This document shows, one piece after another, positions 51,430 through 59,944 of a DNA stretch of 64,000 nucleotides. Source of the stretch: Bog-756 sp963710495 (lineage in GTDB: Bacteria; Actinomycetota; Acidimicrobiia; Acidimicrobiales; RAAP-2); assembly GCA_963710495.1 (NCBI GenBank), contig CAVQAI010000012.1, positions 1 through 64,000 on the forward strand. The letters run 5' to 3'. Position numbers and translations under genes: made by a program. How positions within the stretch are numbered: position 1 is the stretch's first letter; every line of letters begins with the position of its first letter. The notes beneath the pieces were generated by a model. The model was given only the letters and a program-made list of their open reading frames with translations. It was not told the DNA's origin and did not search any database.

Positions 51430-52347
51430 TCAGACCGGGCCGGGCGCCACGTCGGCGCCGACCCCGCCGGACCGGGCGGAACGGGACGACCGTTTGATCC
51501 GGGCCACCATCTCGGGTGGCGCCCACTTCGAGAGCAGCACCACGCCGGTGAACATGGCGCAGAGCATGACCGCCTGGAGGAAGATGGCCACCGGGGCGTT
51601 CCTGAGCTGTTCACCGAACAGCTCGATCCCGATGGCGATGCTGGCCAGCGGGTCCACGATCAGCAACGCCGACTGTGAGGCGGCCAGCGGCCCGGCGGTG
51701 AACGCCGACTCGAGCAGCACGGTGCCGAGCACGCCGGTGACGACCACCCCGTACACCGGCCAATGGACGAACAGACCCGACCAACCGTGGTGGGCCAACA
51801 CCTCGGTGGCCGCCTTCACGAAGGCGGCATCGATGGCCCACACCAGTGCGGCCGCGGCACCGAGGAGCGCGGCCCGGCGGGCGGGCGACCCCCGTCGGCT
51901 GAGCACGAGGAGCACCACGACAACCAGGCCGCGGCTGCCGAGGGCGATGGCCCACGAGCGGAACGAGGGATGGTGATGACCTTCCTGAGGATTGGCCACC
52001 ACCAGAAACCCGGCCAGGCCGGCGCAGAGCAGGGCGGCCGCGCTCCAGGTCCGCCTGGCGATGGGGTCACGCAGCCAGACGACCCGCAGGGCGAGCGTGA
52101 AGATGAGCTCGGTGACCAACAGGGGCTGGACCGTGGCCAGTTGGCCGAAGTAGAGGGCCAAGGCCGTGAAGACGAAGGTGCCGCCCATGGTGACCATCCC
52201 CAGAAGCCACATGGGATGGCGCATCAGGTACTTGGCCGTTCCCCAGCCCGACCTCCCCTCCTCGGACCCCGACACGTTGGCCAGACGTTGAAGCACGGAG
52301 GTCAGGGCCTGACTGAAAGCGCCGAGCAGCGCGAACAGGACGCTCAT
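51430..52347 (-). CDS. DMT-superfamily permease (EamA-like)
   Basis: 305 residues with about nine to ten hydrophobic helices and two internal halves (ALLGAFSQALTSVLQRLAN ... LYFGQLATVQPLLVTELIFT and GLVVVVLLVLSRRG ... SIAIGIELFGEQLRN), typical of drug/metabolite transporters. It lies 14 bp downstream of the secreted GH65 gene on the same strand, so it may export or import the released sugar, an inference. Confidence 0.85.
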   Translation of the reverse strand: MSVLFALLGAFSQALTSVLQRLANVSGSEEGRSGWGTAKYLMRHPMWLLGMVTMGGTFVFTALALYFGQLATVQPLLVTELIFTLALRVVWLRDPIARRTWSAAALLCAGLAGFLVVANPQEGHHHPSFRSWAIALGSRGLVVVVLLVLSRRGSPARRAALLGAAAALVWAIDAAFVKAATEVLAHHGWSGLFVHWPVYGVVVTGVLGTVLLESAFTAGPLAASQSALLIVDPLASIAIGIELFGEQLRNAPVAIFLQAVMLCAMFTGVVLLSKWAPPEMVARIKRSSRSARSGGVGADVAPGPV

Positions 52348-52361
52348 CTCAGACGCTCATC

Positions 52362-55097
52362 TCAATCGACCGTCAACTCGGCGAGCTTGGGTGGCAGTGC
52401 ATCGGTCGACGCCGCGATCTGAACGGAGACGTATCGAGCCTCGATGGGGGCGAACCTCAGCAGATCTGTGGTGCCCGCCATGGTCCCGTCCACCTGGGCA
52501 ACGGTGTGCCAGCTCCGGCCATCGGTGGATGTGGCCACGACGTACGACGTTGCCCGCAACGTGACTGGCGCACCGACCGGTGGAGTCTGGTCGGGCACCG
52601 ACGACTCCGGCCACTGCTGACCCCATTGGAGGGTCACGGTGCTGACGGTCCGAGGGCCGTGCGATACGGGTGCGGTGAGCGTGGCAGGGAGAGCCGACGG
52701 CTGCCAGTCGGTCGCCGGGCTCCCGTCCACCGCGGCGAGAGCGGGCGCACCCGGTTGCGACGAGGTTGCCGTGGCGCTCCCGCACCGGGTGACGTCGGTG
52801 CCACCGGCCAGGTCCGGTCGCCGGGTTGGGATGGTGAGGGTTTGGCCGGGGGCGATGGCATGCGAGCCGGATGGGGTGGTCACCGGCAGTGTCCCACCGC
52901 TGGTCAAGGTGATCGACGTCGTCGTCCGGCCGATCACCACGGTGAACCGCCGACCGTGCCACGAGATGTCGTGGAGGGCCACGCCCCCCAACTGGCCGGT
53001 GAGACTGGGGGCCAGCTGCACGGCATTGGCGTCCCATCGCAGGCCGGAATAGCCGTAGAGGAACTCCTGGAGGAAGCCGCCGATGCCGGTCATGAACGTG
53101 AAGGCACCACCGGTCCTGGTCTCCGAGAACTGGTCGAACACGTCCCGGATGAACGGCTGCACGCTCCGCTCGGTGTACACGAAACTCGAGCAGCCGGGTG
53201 CCCCCAACGCCGAGGTCCCGATCGAGTTGACCGCATCACTCATCGACGGCCCGTTGGGATCGGTCCGGGGTGCGTAGTAGTTGATGTCCTCCAGGGCGAC
53301 GCCGGTCGGCAGGCTGAAGTCCCAGGGATACTCGAGCATGGTGACGTCGGCCTGCTTGACCAGCTCGCCGCTGTAGCCCGAGAACTCCGGGACGACACCC
53401 GCCGAAGCGTCCTCGGGCACCACGATCCTCGACGCCACCGATGACCAGCTCGGCGGAGTACCCAGGCCCAGCACGCCGGCCGCCTTGGTGGCGTCCTGCA
53501 AGACGGTCTTGGCTGCCACATCGGTATAGGCCTCGTCATCGACGTCCGGGTGCTCCTCGTCCGGGCCGGTCACCCCGTCGATATGGAGGTTGCCGTCCGC
53601 ACCCGGGCTGACCCGCGAGGCCCAGAACGCGGCGGCCTGCGACAACACCGGCCAGCCGTACCGGGACAACCAGCGCTTGTTCCCGGTGGCCAGGTAGTAC
53701 TGCCATTGAGCGAAAGCGACATCGGCGGTGATGTGCTGCTCGTAGAGCCCCTCCGTGAACAGCGATGCGGGTGGCGGGATCTGCTCCGTCCCGGTGATGG
53801 CGCTCTCCCATGGATACCGGGCGCCGCCGTAACCGGTGGCGATAGCGTGCTGCTCTGCGGCCTTCAGCCGCTCGAACCGGTACGTGTCCATCCCGGCCGC
53901 CAGGTCCGGGTGTTGCGCCAGCAATGCCGGGTACATCCAGGTTTCGGCATCCCAGAAGATGTGGCCGTTGTAGCCGTTGGAAGACAGCCCGGCCGGCGAG
54001 ATGCTCCAGTCGACCCCGTGGCGCGTACTCGACCACAGATAGAACTCGCTGGTGTTGACGTCTGACGCCAAGGACGAGTCGCCGAGCACATCGATTCGCC
54101 CCGACCAGAGGGCCGCCCATGCCGCGTTGTTCGCCGCCAGGAGCGCCTGGAAGCCAGCGGCGGCGGCCTCATTCGCCTGGCCCCGGGCGGCCGCTTCCGG
54201 ACTCGCCGTGTCCTGCGAGGAAGCAACTCCCACGTACTTGGTGAACATGTAGTGATGGCCGGCAACGACGGGAAAGGTCAGCTGTTGGCCGACACTCTGA
54301 TCCGTCGTCTGGTCGACTTCGGCCGTCGTGGCCTTGACGTTCCCACTGGCGCCGAGGTGGCTGGCGATCACCACGCCGATGCCGATACCCATGGACTGGA
54401 TGGAGACCCAATCAGAGTGGGTCGGGGACGACCAGCCCTTCCCGGACTGCGTGCTGAGGTTGGCGGGTGACCCGTCGACGGCATCGGTGACGCTCGCCAT
54501 GCCGGACCATCGAGGCGTCACCTGGAGGCGGACGATGCCGACGTGTGAGCGGGCCCGGTCGGTCAGCACCTGGTAGGTCAACGCGGTCGTGTGGCCGTCC
54601 GGGGCCGTCCAGAGGGCGGAGGTCGTGATCACGCCGGTCCTCAGGTTGATCGACTGCTGCCAATGGGTCGTCGTCCCGGTGGTCGAGGCGAACGGTTGGC
54701 CACCGTCCGAGTACACGAGGGTCGACCATGTCGGCAGGTTGGCTCGCTGCTGCACCCCTCCCACCGGCTGGGCGTAGAAGCCGGCCAGCTCGGACTGCGT
54801 GGGCACCGTTCCCCCGGAATAGCCCTGCCCGGTCGGCGGCACCCGGAGCCCGAGCTCGCCGTTGCCGGTGAAGGTGGGGGCATACGACGCACCCGTGTCG
54901 GTGGCGGTCAGGACGTAGGAGCCGGTACCACCGGTCGGGTCGGCACCGGTCGGGTCGGCACCGGTCGGGTCGGCGGTCGCGGCTGACGCGGGCGAGGCCG
55001 AGGAGGTGATTCCGTCGAGAAGGCCGACCAGCAACCCGGTGATCATCAGGGTGCGCACAGCGGCCCGCATCGTCGGCCGGGACCTCGCTGTGGACAT
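52362..55097 (-). CDS. Secreted GH65 family glycosidase with discoidin-like C-terminus
   Basis: 911 residues. Signal peptide LMITGLLVGLLDGITSSASP ending near SAAT, then a linker with three DPTGA repeats. Residues about 60-640 are a GH65-type (alpha/alpha)6 barrel: HIFWDAETWMYPALLAQHPD, RYPWESAITGTEQ, and GPDEEH with the general-acid Glu514 (usual GPDEYH), SLPTGVALEDINYYAPRTDP. C-terminal residues about 760-911 look like an F5/8 type C (discoidin) carbohydrate-binding domain (ATSSQPGAPALAAVDGSPAT ... YVVATSTDGRSWHTVAQVDG). Secreted GH65 relatives hydrolyse trehalose or kojibiose. Followed by the DMT permease. Confidence 0.88.
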   Translation of the reverse strand: MSTARSRPTMRAAVRTLMITGLLVGLLDGITSSASPASAATADPTGADPTGADPTGGTGSYVLTATDTGASYAPTFTGNGELGLRVPPTGQGYSGGTVPTQSELAGFYAQPVGGVQQRANLPTWSTLVYSDGGQPFASTTGTTTHWQQSINLRTGVITTSALWTAPDGHTTALTYQVLTDRARSHVGIVRLQVTPRWSGMASVTDAVDGSPANLSTQSGKGWSSPTHSDWVSIQSMGIGIGVVIASHLGASGNVKATTAEVDQTTDQSVGQQLTFPVVAGHHYMFTKYVGVASSQDTASPEAAARGQANEAAAAGFQALLAANNAAWAALWSGRIDVLGDSSLASDVNTSEFYLWSSTRHGVDWSISPAGLSSNGYNGHIFWDAETWMYPALLAQHPDLAAGMDTYRFERLKAAEQHAIATGYGGARYPWESAITGTEQIPPPASLFTEGLYEQHITADVAFAQWQYYLATGNKRWLSRYGWPVLSQAAAFWASRVSPGADGNLHIDGVTGPDEEHPDVDDEAYTDVAAKTVLQDATKAAGVLGLGTPPSWSSVASRIVVPEDASAGVVPEFSGYSGELVKQADVTMLEYPWDFSLPTGVALEDINYYAPRTDPNGPSMSDAVNSIGTSALGAPGCSSFVYTERSVQPFIRDVFDQFSETRTGGAFTFMTGIGGFLQEFLYGYSGLRWDANAVQLAPSLTGQLGGVALHDISWHGRRFTVVIGRTTTSITLTSGGTLPVTTPSGSHAIAPGQTLTIPTRRPDLAGGTDVTRCGSATATSSQPGAPALAAVDGSPATDWQPSALPATLTAPVSHGPRTVSTVTLQWGQQWPESSVPDQTPPVGAPVTLRATSYVVATSTDGRSWHTVAQVDGTMAGTTDLLRFAPIEARYVSVQIAASTDALPPKLAELTVD

Positions 55098-55142
55098 CAG
55101 CCGTCAACCCTAAGCGAAGTCGGCCGGGGCGGTCGTCTCTCC

Positions 55143-55733
55143 TTACGACGTCGAGGCCCGTTGCACCTTCACCTTGCGTCGATGACGGGCGACCAGGACG
55201 ACCAACACCGTTCCGACCACCAGACCGAAGACGAGCACTCCGACGTCATGGGGCGAATGATGGCCGGTGGCGACCCGTCCGAGACCATAGGCACTCGGGG
55301 CCACCGACAGGGCGAAGCCCAAGGATGCGAACAAATTCCAGAGGGCGAACTGACCGCGGTGCATCTTGGCCGTCCCCGAGATGATGGCGGGCGTGAAGAA
55401 CACGGCCAGCCGCCCCCACTTTGCGTAGGCCGCCTCCCCCCGTTCGAGCAGCCGCTGACGGCTGGCCTGGCGCTTCCCCGGCTTGTCCACGAGTTGCCGG
55501 CCCCAACGGTCGCCGATGGCGTAGCCGATGAGCCCGCCCACCTCACCGGCAACGGTGGCCACGATGACCACCGCGGCCAGGTCCAGTTCGCCCTGACTCG
55601 CCAGCACCGCGGCGGCGCCGACCGCGGCTGCGCCGATGAACGGGACGCCGGCCCACGAAGCGGTCACCGCCATGAACAGCACGACGTAGTGCCACCAACT
55701 GTCCGACAGGTCGGAGGCAAGGATCGGGACCAC
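55143..55733 (-). CDS. DedA / SNARE-associated family membrane protein
   Basis: 196 residues with four to five membrane helices: VVLFMAVTASWAGVPFIGAA, LAAVVIVATVAGEVGGLIGY, the loop RWGRQLVDKPGKRQASRQRL, then FFTPAIISGTAKMHRGQFA (the Arg/Lys/Gly segment typical of DedA) and two C-terminal helices. DedA proteins act as proton-linked lipid scramblases. Ends 46 bp before the GH65 gene. Confidence 0.82.
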   Translation of the reverse strand: MVPILASDLSDSWWHYVVLFMAVTASWAGVPFIGAAAVGAAAVLASQGELDLAAVVIVATVAGEVGGLIGYAIGDRWGRQLVDKPGKRQASRQRLLERGEAAYAKWGRLAVFFTPAIISGTAKMHRGQFALWNLFASLGFALSVAPSAYGLGRVATGHHSPHDVGVLVFGLVVGTVLVVLVARHRRKVKVQRASTS

Positions 55734-55826
55734 GTTCGATGAGCCTATTAGCGATGCTCTCCCCGACGTCGGTCGACCCTACGCGATCTGGCGAACACGA
55801 TCTCGAGGCAATGGAAGGATGGGCGG

Positions 55827-56762
55827 ATGCGCACCGGCCTTCATGCCCTCGGCATCGGACCGGGAGCCGACCCACGAGTCATCGAAGCCGTGGCCCGAAG
55901 CGCCGACACCGCCGGGTTCTCCACGCTGTGGTCGGGAGAGCACGTGGTGATGGTGGATCGGCCCGACTCTCGGTACCCCTACTCCGCAGATGGGAGGATC
56001 GCCGTACCATCCGATGCCGACTGGCTCGATCCGCTCGTTGCTCTCGCCTACGCCGCCGCGGTGACGACGAGGATCCGCCTCGCCACCGGGATCCTGCTGC
56101 TCCCCCAGCACAATCCCCTGCTGGTGGCCAAGCAGGCCGCCAGCCTGGACGTCCTTTCACAGGGGCGGTTCGTACTCGGTGTGGGCATCGGGTGGTCATC
56201 CCAGGAGTTCGAGGCGCTCGGGGTTCCGTTCCGAGGTCGGGCCGAGCGGACTCGGGAGTTCGTCGACGTCATCCGCACCGTGTGGCGGGAGGCCGTCTCG
56301 TCCTATGAGGGCAGCTACGTCCGCTTCCGGGAGGTGCGCAGCTATCCGAAACCGTTCCGTGGTCGCCGGCTGCCAGTGGTGTTGGGTGGGAACAGTGACG
56401 CGGCGCTGGACCGGGTCGCCGCCTACGGCGACGGTTGGTACGGCTTCAATCTGGCCAAGGTGGATCTGCCCGAACGACTGGACTACCTCTCGGCTCGCTG
56501 CGAGCAGTCGGGTCGAGATCGGGCCAGCCTCGAGATCGCGGTCTCCCTGCAGGACGGACGGCCCGAGGACGCAGCCGGGCTCGCCGCCATGGGCGTGACC
56601 GAATTGGTGATCGTGGAACCTCCTCCGGCCGACCCGGGCGATTCCCATGGTTGGGTGACGACCTTGGCCGACCGGTGGGTCGTGACCGACGAGCCGAGCG
56701 CGCTACCGACGAGCGGAGCGGATGAGGGTGCCCGCAGCCCGCCCCATCCGTTCGGTGGCTAA
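55827..56762 (+). CDS. LLM-class F420-dependent oxidoreductase 1
   Basis: 311 residues of the bacterial luciferase-like TIM barrel: STLWSGEHVVMVDRPDSRYP, TTRIRLATGILLLPQHNPLL, KQAASLDVLSQGRFVLGVGI, GWSSQEFEALGVPFRGRAER, and PVVLGGNSDAALDRVAAYGD. In actinobacteria most of this group use F420. Start at the ATG 55827. Substrate unknown. Confidence 0.9.
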   Translation: MRTGLHALGIGPGADPRVIEAVARSADTAGFSTLWSGEHVVMVDRPDSRYPYSADGRIAVPSDADWLDPLVALAYAAAVTTRIRLATGILLLPQHNPLLVAKQAASLDVLSQGRFVLGVGIGWSSQEFEALGVPFRGRAERTREFVDVIRTVWREAVSSYEGSYVRFREVRSYPKPFRGRRLPVVLGGNSDAALDRVAAYGDGWYGFNLAKVDLPERLDYLSARCEQSGRDRASLEIAVSLQDGRPEDAAGLAAMGVTELVIVEPPPADPGDSHGWVTTLADRWVVTDEPSALPTSGADEGARSPPHPFGG

Positions 56763-56773
56763 GTTCTTGATCC

Positions 56774-57439
56774 ATGAGGCGCCCGGTCAAGCTGCCCTTC
56801 GGCCGTGGTGGGTTCCTCCGATTCAAGTCAAGGTCGTCTGCCGGGGCGCTCGAGGGGCGGGACCGAGCAAGTGAAGACGACCTGTATCGGGCCCTTGGGC
56901 GGGTCGCCGCCAATTGGTCGCTCATCGAGATCGCATCCGGGCTCGTCCTCATGGGACTGGTGGGGAACCGAGACGAGACGCTCGCCCGTGCCGTCGTGGC
57001 CGGACAGCGCGTCGAGAATGTCTGGGCCACGGTCGAGGCGCTGCTGACCGCCTATGGGTCCGACACGGCCGAGGAGCTGACCACGTTTCGGTCCTGGCGG
57101 AGAAGTGCCAACCACTACCGGAGGCGCCGCAACGAGGCCATTCACAGTGCTTGGTCGTTGACTGCGGCCGACGGCGGGCCCGCCGCGTGGGATGTGATGA
57201 GCCAGCGGGCCAAGATGGGGGCCCGGGCGGATCTCTTCCCCGGAGGGGTCACCGAACTCGAGCAACTGGCGCACGACATCGCCCTCTGCGAGGACCGGCT
57301 CACCCACCTCTACTCGCAGGTTGTCGACGTGATGGCGGACCGCGGGGTCCCATCGCCGGAATCATCGGCCGTCGACGACCGGGCGCTCGGCCAAACCGCA
57401 CCGGACTCCGCTGACCAACCGTCGTCGCCCGCTCCGTGA
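56774..57439 (+). CDS. Hypothetical helical protein
   Basis: 221 residues, no recognised family. N-terminus is basic; the centre is a predicted four-helix bundle (LYRALGRVAANWSLIEIASG, VVAGQRVENVWATVEALLTA, RSWRRSANHYRRRRNEAIHS) with an Arg-rich HYRRRRNEAIHS, and the tail is Ser/Pro/Asp-rich. The RNxxIHS-like segment recalls HEPN/AbiV-like domains (R-x4-H), which I note without claiming it. It follows the LLM gene by 11 bp. Confidence 0.7.
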   Translation: MRRPVKLPFGRGGFLRFKSRSSAGALEGRDRASEDDLYRALGRVAANWSLIEIASGLVLMGLVGNRDETLARAVVAGQRVENVWATVEALLTAYGSDTAEELTTFRSWRRSANHYRRRRNEAIHSAWSLTAADGGPAAWDVMSQRAKMGARADLFPGGVTELEQLAHDIALCEDRLTHLYSQVVDVMADRGVPSPESSAVDDRALGQTAPDSADQPSSPAP

Positions 57440-57568
57440 TTCTGCAAAAGATCGACGGGGGCCGGTGCGATGACCGTCGGCGCCGGATCGCCACGCAGAA
57501 CAGCGACCCGAGGCAGGGATAGGCTGGCGCCCACGCGTTCATTCGGCTCGGGGCATCGGGAGGCTGCG

Positions 57569-57928
57569 ATGGAGTACTCGTTGACGCCGGACTCCTTCTC
57601 GACGCAGGACGAGGCCCTGGCCGAGATTGCTGCCCGAGGGTGGTACTCCCTCGAGCATGACGCCGTGGCCCAGGAGGACGACCTCCACTGGCACGACTAT
57701 GACTCGGTGGCCTTCGTCCTGGGCGGCACCTGCCGGATCGAGTTCGAGGATGGCAGTGTGATGGAGGGTGGAGCCGGATCACGGATCGAGCAGCCATCAC
57801 ATGTGGTCCACCGGTCAGGCAACAGTGCATATCGAGCGGTGTATGGATTCGCCGTAAGCCTGGAGGACATGACCCAGCCCATCTGCAAGCCGATCGACCA
57901 GCTGGAGGGTCGACTCGCTCCGAGCTGA
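57569..57928 (+). CDS. Cupin-domain protein
   Basis: 119 residues from the ATG at 57569 (the frame extends to 57470). Single cupin: HDAVAQEDDLHWHDYDSVAF with His ligands, LGGTCRIEFEDGSVMEGGAG, and IEQPSHVVHRSGNSAYRAVY with the second-motif His. It lies 22 bp before the SDR gene and is likely co-transcribed. Role unknown. Confidence 0.82.
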   Translation: MEYSLTPDSFSTQDEALAEIAARGWYSLEHDAVAQEDDLHWHDYDSVAFVLGGTCRIEFEDGSVMEGGAGSRIEQPSHVVHRSGNSAYRAVYGFAVSLEDMTQPICKPIDQLEGRLAPS

Positions 57929-57950
57929 GCACGTCGGCATTCACCAGGCT

Positions 57951-58808
57951 GTGGACGACCACGCGTTTGGACACCGATTCGACGGCAAGGTCGCCATCGT
58001 GACCGGCGCGTCGACCGATCCGGGGATCGGCACGGCCACCGCACGCCGGCTCGCCCTGGAAGGCGGGTCGGTGGTGATCAACGCCCGGTCCGAGCCCCGT
58101 CTTCGCTCGGCCGAGCGAGCCTTGCAGAACCAGGGGCTCGAGGTCGTTGCCTGCCCTGGCGACGCCGAGGACGCCGCCACGTCGAGCTTCCTGGTCGAGA
58201 CGGCGATCGAGACGTTCGGTCGCATCGATCTGCTCGTCAATGCCGTCGGGGGGGCGCCGTTCGTGGGCTCGGCCCTCACCCTGAGCCGGGACGACCTCCT
58301 CCGGACGGTCACGCTCAACACCTGGCCGGCCCTGTCCCTGATCCAGGAAGCCATGGCCCGGGGTCTGGCCGACGAGGGCGGTGCCATCGTGAACATCTCC
58401 AGCGGCTCGCCCAAGAAGACGACGCCTTCGATGGCGTCCTATGCCGCCGCCAAAGCGGCCCTCAACGCGTTGACCCGAACGCTGGCCCACGACCTCGGGC
58501 GACGAGGCGTGCGGGTCAACGCCGTGAGCCCCGGCCTGACCAAGACCCATGCCACCAAGGACATCTGGGGCGCCGATGACGGGCGGGCCGCCGGTCACAA
58601 CCTGCTGCTCGGCCACCTGACCGAGGCCGAGGACATCGCGGCGGCCGTCGCCTTCCTCCTGTCCGACGAAGCCCGCTCGATCACCGGTGTCCTGCTGGAC
58701 GTCGATGCCGGGAACCACGTGGACATCGGCTCGTGGTCGCCCTTCAGCCCGGATGCGGTGGGCCGCCCGGGGGGTGCTCCGGCCCCGGGCGACACCCCGA
58801 GCTCGTGA
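57951..58808 (+). CDS. Short-chain dehydrogenase/reductase
   Basis: 285 residues from a GTG. Cofactor loop TGASTDPGIGTATAR (18-27 core), NAVGGAPF replacing NNAG, IVNISSGSPKKTTPSMASYA with catalytic Ser and Tyr, AAAKAALNALTRTLA with the Lys, and VSPGLTKTH. A Pro/Gly-rich tail of about 25 residues is unusual. Follows the cupin gene closely. Confidence 0.9.
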   Translation: MDDHAFGHRFDGKVAIVTGASTDPGIGTATARRLALEGGSVVINARSEPRLRSAERALQNQGLEVVACPGDAEDAATSSFLVETAIETFGRIDLLVNAVGGAPFVGSALTLSRDDLLRTVTLNTWPALSLIQEAMARGLADEGGAIVNISSGSPKKTTPSMASYAAAKAALNALTRTLAHDLGRRGVRVNAVSPGLTKTHATKDIWGADDGRAAGHNLLLGHLTEAEDIAAAVAFLLSDEARSITGVLLDVDAGNHVDIGSWSPFSPDAVGRPGGAPAPGDTPSS

Positions 58809-58905
58809 GCTCGTCGACCCTTCGCCATCCAGCTCCACGGGCCGGATGGCGGCCCGTGTCCGACGATGGCCATGTCGACCGGGCCGAAGGGTGTACGACC
58901 GGGGC

Positions 58906-59868
58906 GTGAACTCCAGGCACCCGTTTGCGCCGGGCTCGATCTCCCTCCGGCTCTATCCTCACAACGAGCTCGATGCCGGTGGCATCGTTCGCGAGCTCTG
59001 TGACCAAGCTCGGCTGGCGCTGGCGCTGGGTTTCGACGGGATCATGACCAGCGAACACCACGGTGGGTTCGCCGGCTACCTGCCCAACCCGCTGCAGGTG
59101 TCCGGCTTCATCCTCGAGGAAACCGTCTCGGGGTGGGTGGCACCCTGCCCGCTGGTGCTGCCTCTCCGTCCTGTCGGTCAACTGGCCGAGGAGGTCGCCT
59201 GGCTCGCCGCCCGGCACCCCGGTCGGGTGGGGCTCGGAGTGGCGGCGGGGGCGCTCCCGCTCGACTTCGAGGCGATGGGGGTTCCCTTCGCCGAGGCCGT
59301 ACCGCTGTTCAAGGAGCGGCTGCCTCGGATCGTCCAGATGCTTCAGGGCCGTGACTTGGGCCAACTTGAACACGACCCGGCGCTCGAGCAGTGCACGGAG
59401 ACGCCGATTCCCGTTCTGAGCGCGGCCTCATCGAGAACGGCGGCCAGACGGGCGGCCGCTTGCGGTGCAGGCATCTTGACCGAAGGCATGTCGGCCGTCC
59501 CGCAACTGAAACGGATCTGCGACGTCTATGACGCTTCGGGAGGCGGCCAACCGAAGGTGATCGTCCGCCGGGTCTGGCTCGGCCCTCCGAGGGAGGCGTT
59601 GATACGACGCCAGCGGGCGGTCTACAACACCTATGCCGGGAACCGCCGGCGGTTCGCCGAGGACCAGACGGTTGCGGCCGACGATGGCGACGAGATGGTC
59701 GAGCGGTTGGCCGCCGTCTGGAGATCGACCGGGGCCGACGCCGTCAACCTACGCGTCCATCTGCCCGGAATGGCTGCCGTCGAGGTCCGTCGACAGATCG
59801 AGGTCCTCGCCGAACGAGTCCTCCCGTCCCTGCGGGCCCGATGGAGAGCGGAGAACGCCTCGGGCTGA
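58906..59868 (+). CDS. LLM-class oxidoreductase 2
   Basis: 320 residues from a GTG at 58906; the open frame upstream is not protein-like. Luciferase-like fold: GFDGIMTSEHHGGFAGYLPN (EHH motif), PCPLVLPLRPVGQLAEEVAW, RVGLGVAAGALPLDFEAMGV, and PIPVLSAASSRTAARRAAAC. Probably F420- or FMN-linked. Substrate unknown. Confidence 0.87.
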   Translation: MNSRHPFAPGSISLRLYPHNELDAGGIVRELCDQARLALALGFDGIMTSEHHGGFAGYLPNPLQVSGFILEETVSGWVAPCPLVLPLRPVGQLAEEVAWLAARHPGRVGLGVAAGALPLDFEAMGVPFAEAVPLFKERLPRIVQMLQGRDLGQLEHDPALEQCTETPIPVLSAASSRTAARRAAACGAGILTEGMSAVPQLKRICDVYDASGGGQPKVIVRRVWLGPPREALIRRQRAVYNTYAGNRRRFAEDQTVAADDGDEMVERLAAVWRSTGADAVNLRVHLPGMAAVEVRRQIEVLAERVLPSLRARWRAENASG

Positions 59869-59944
59869 GGCCCAGGAGGAGGACGGAGGCTGACCGAGGT
59901 GCGGCGCCGAGGCCGTCGGGTGTCGAGCGGCGCCGTCGGGTGAT

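Noticed and set aside
57300..58838. 512-codon minus-strand frame opposite cupin and SDR genes
   Set aside because: Covers two real genes on the other strand; no domain resemblance.
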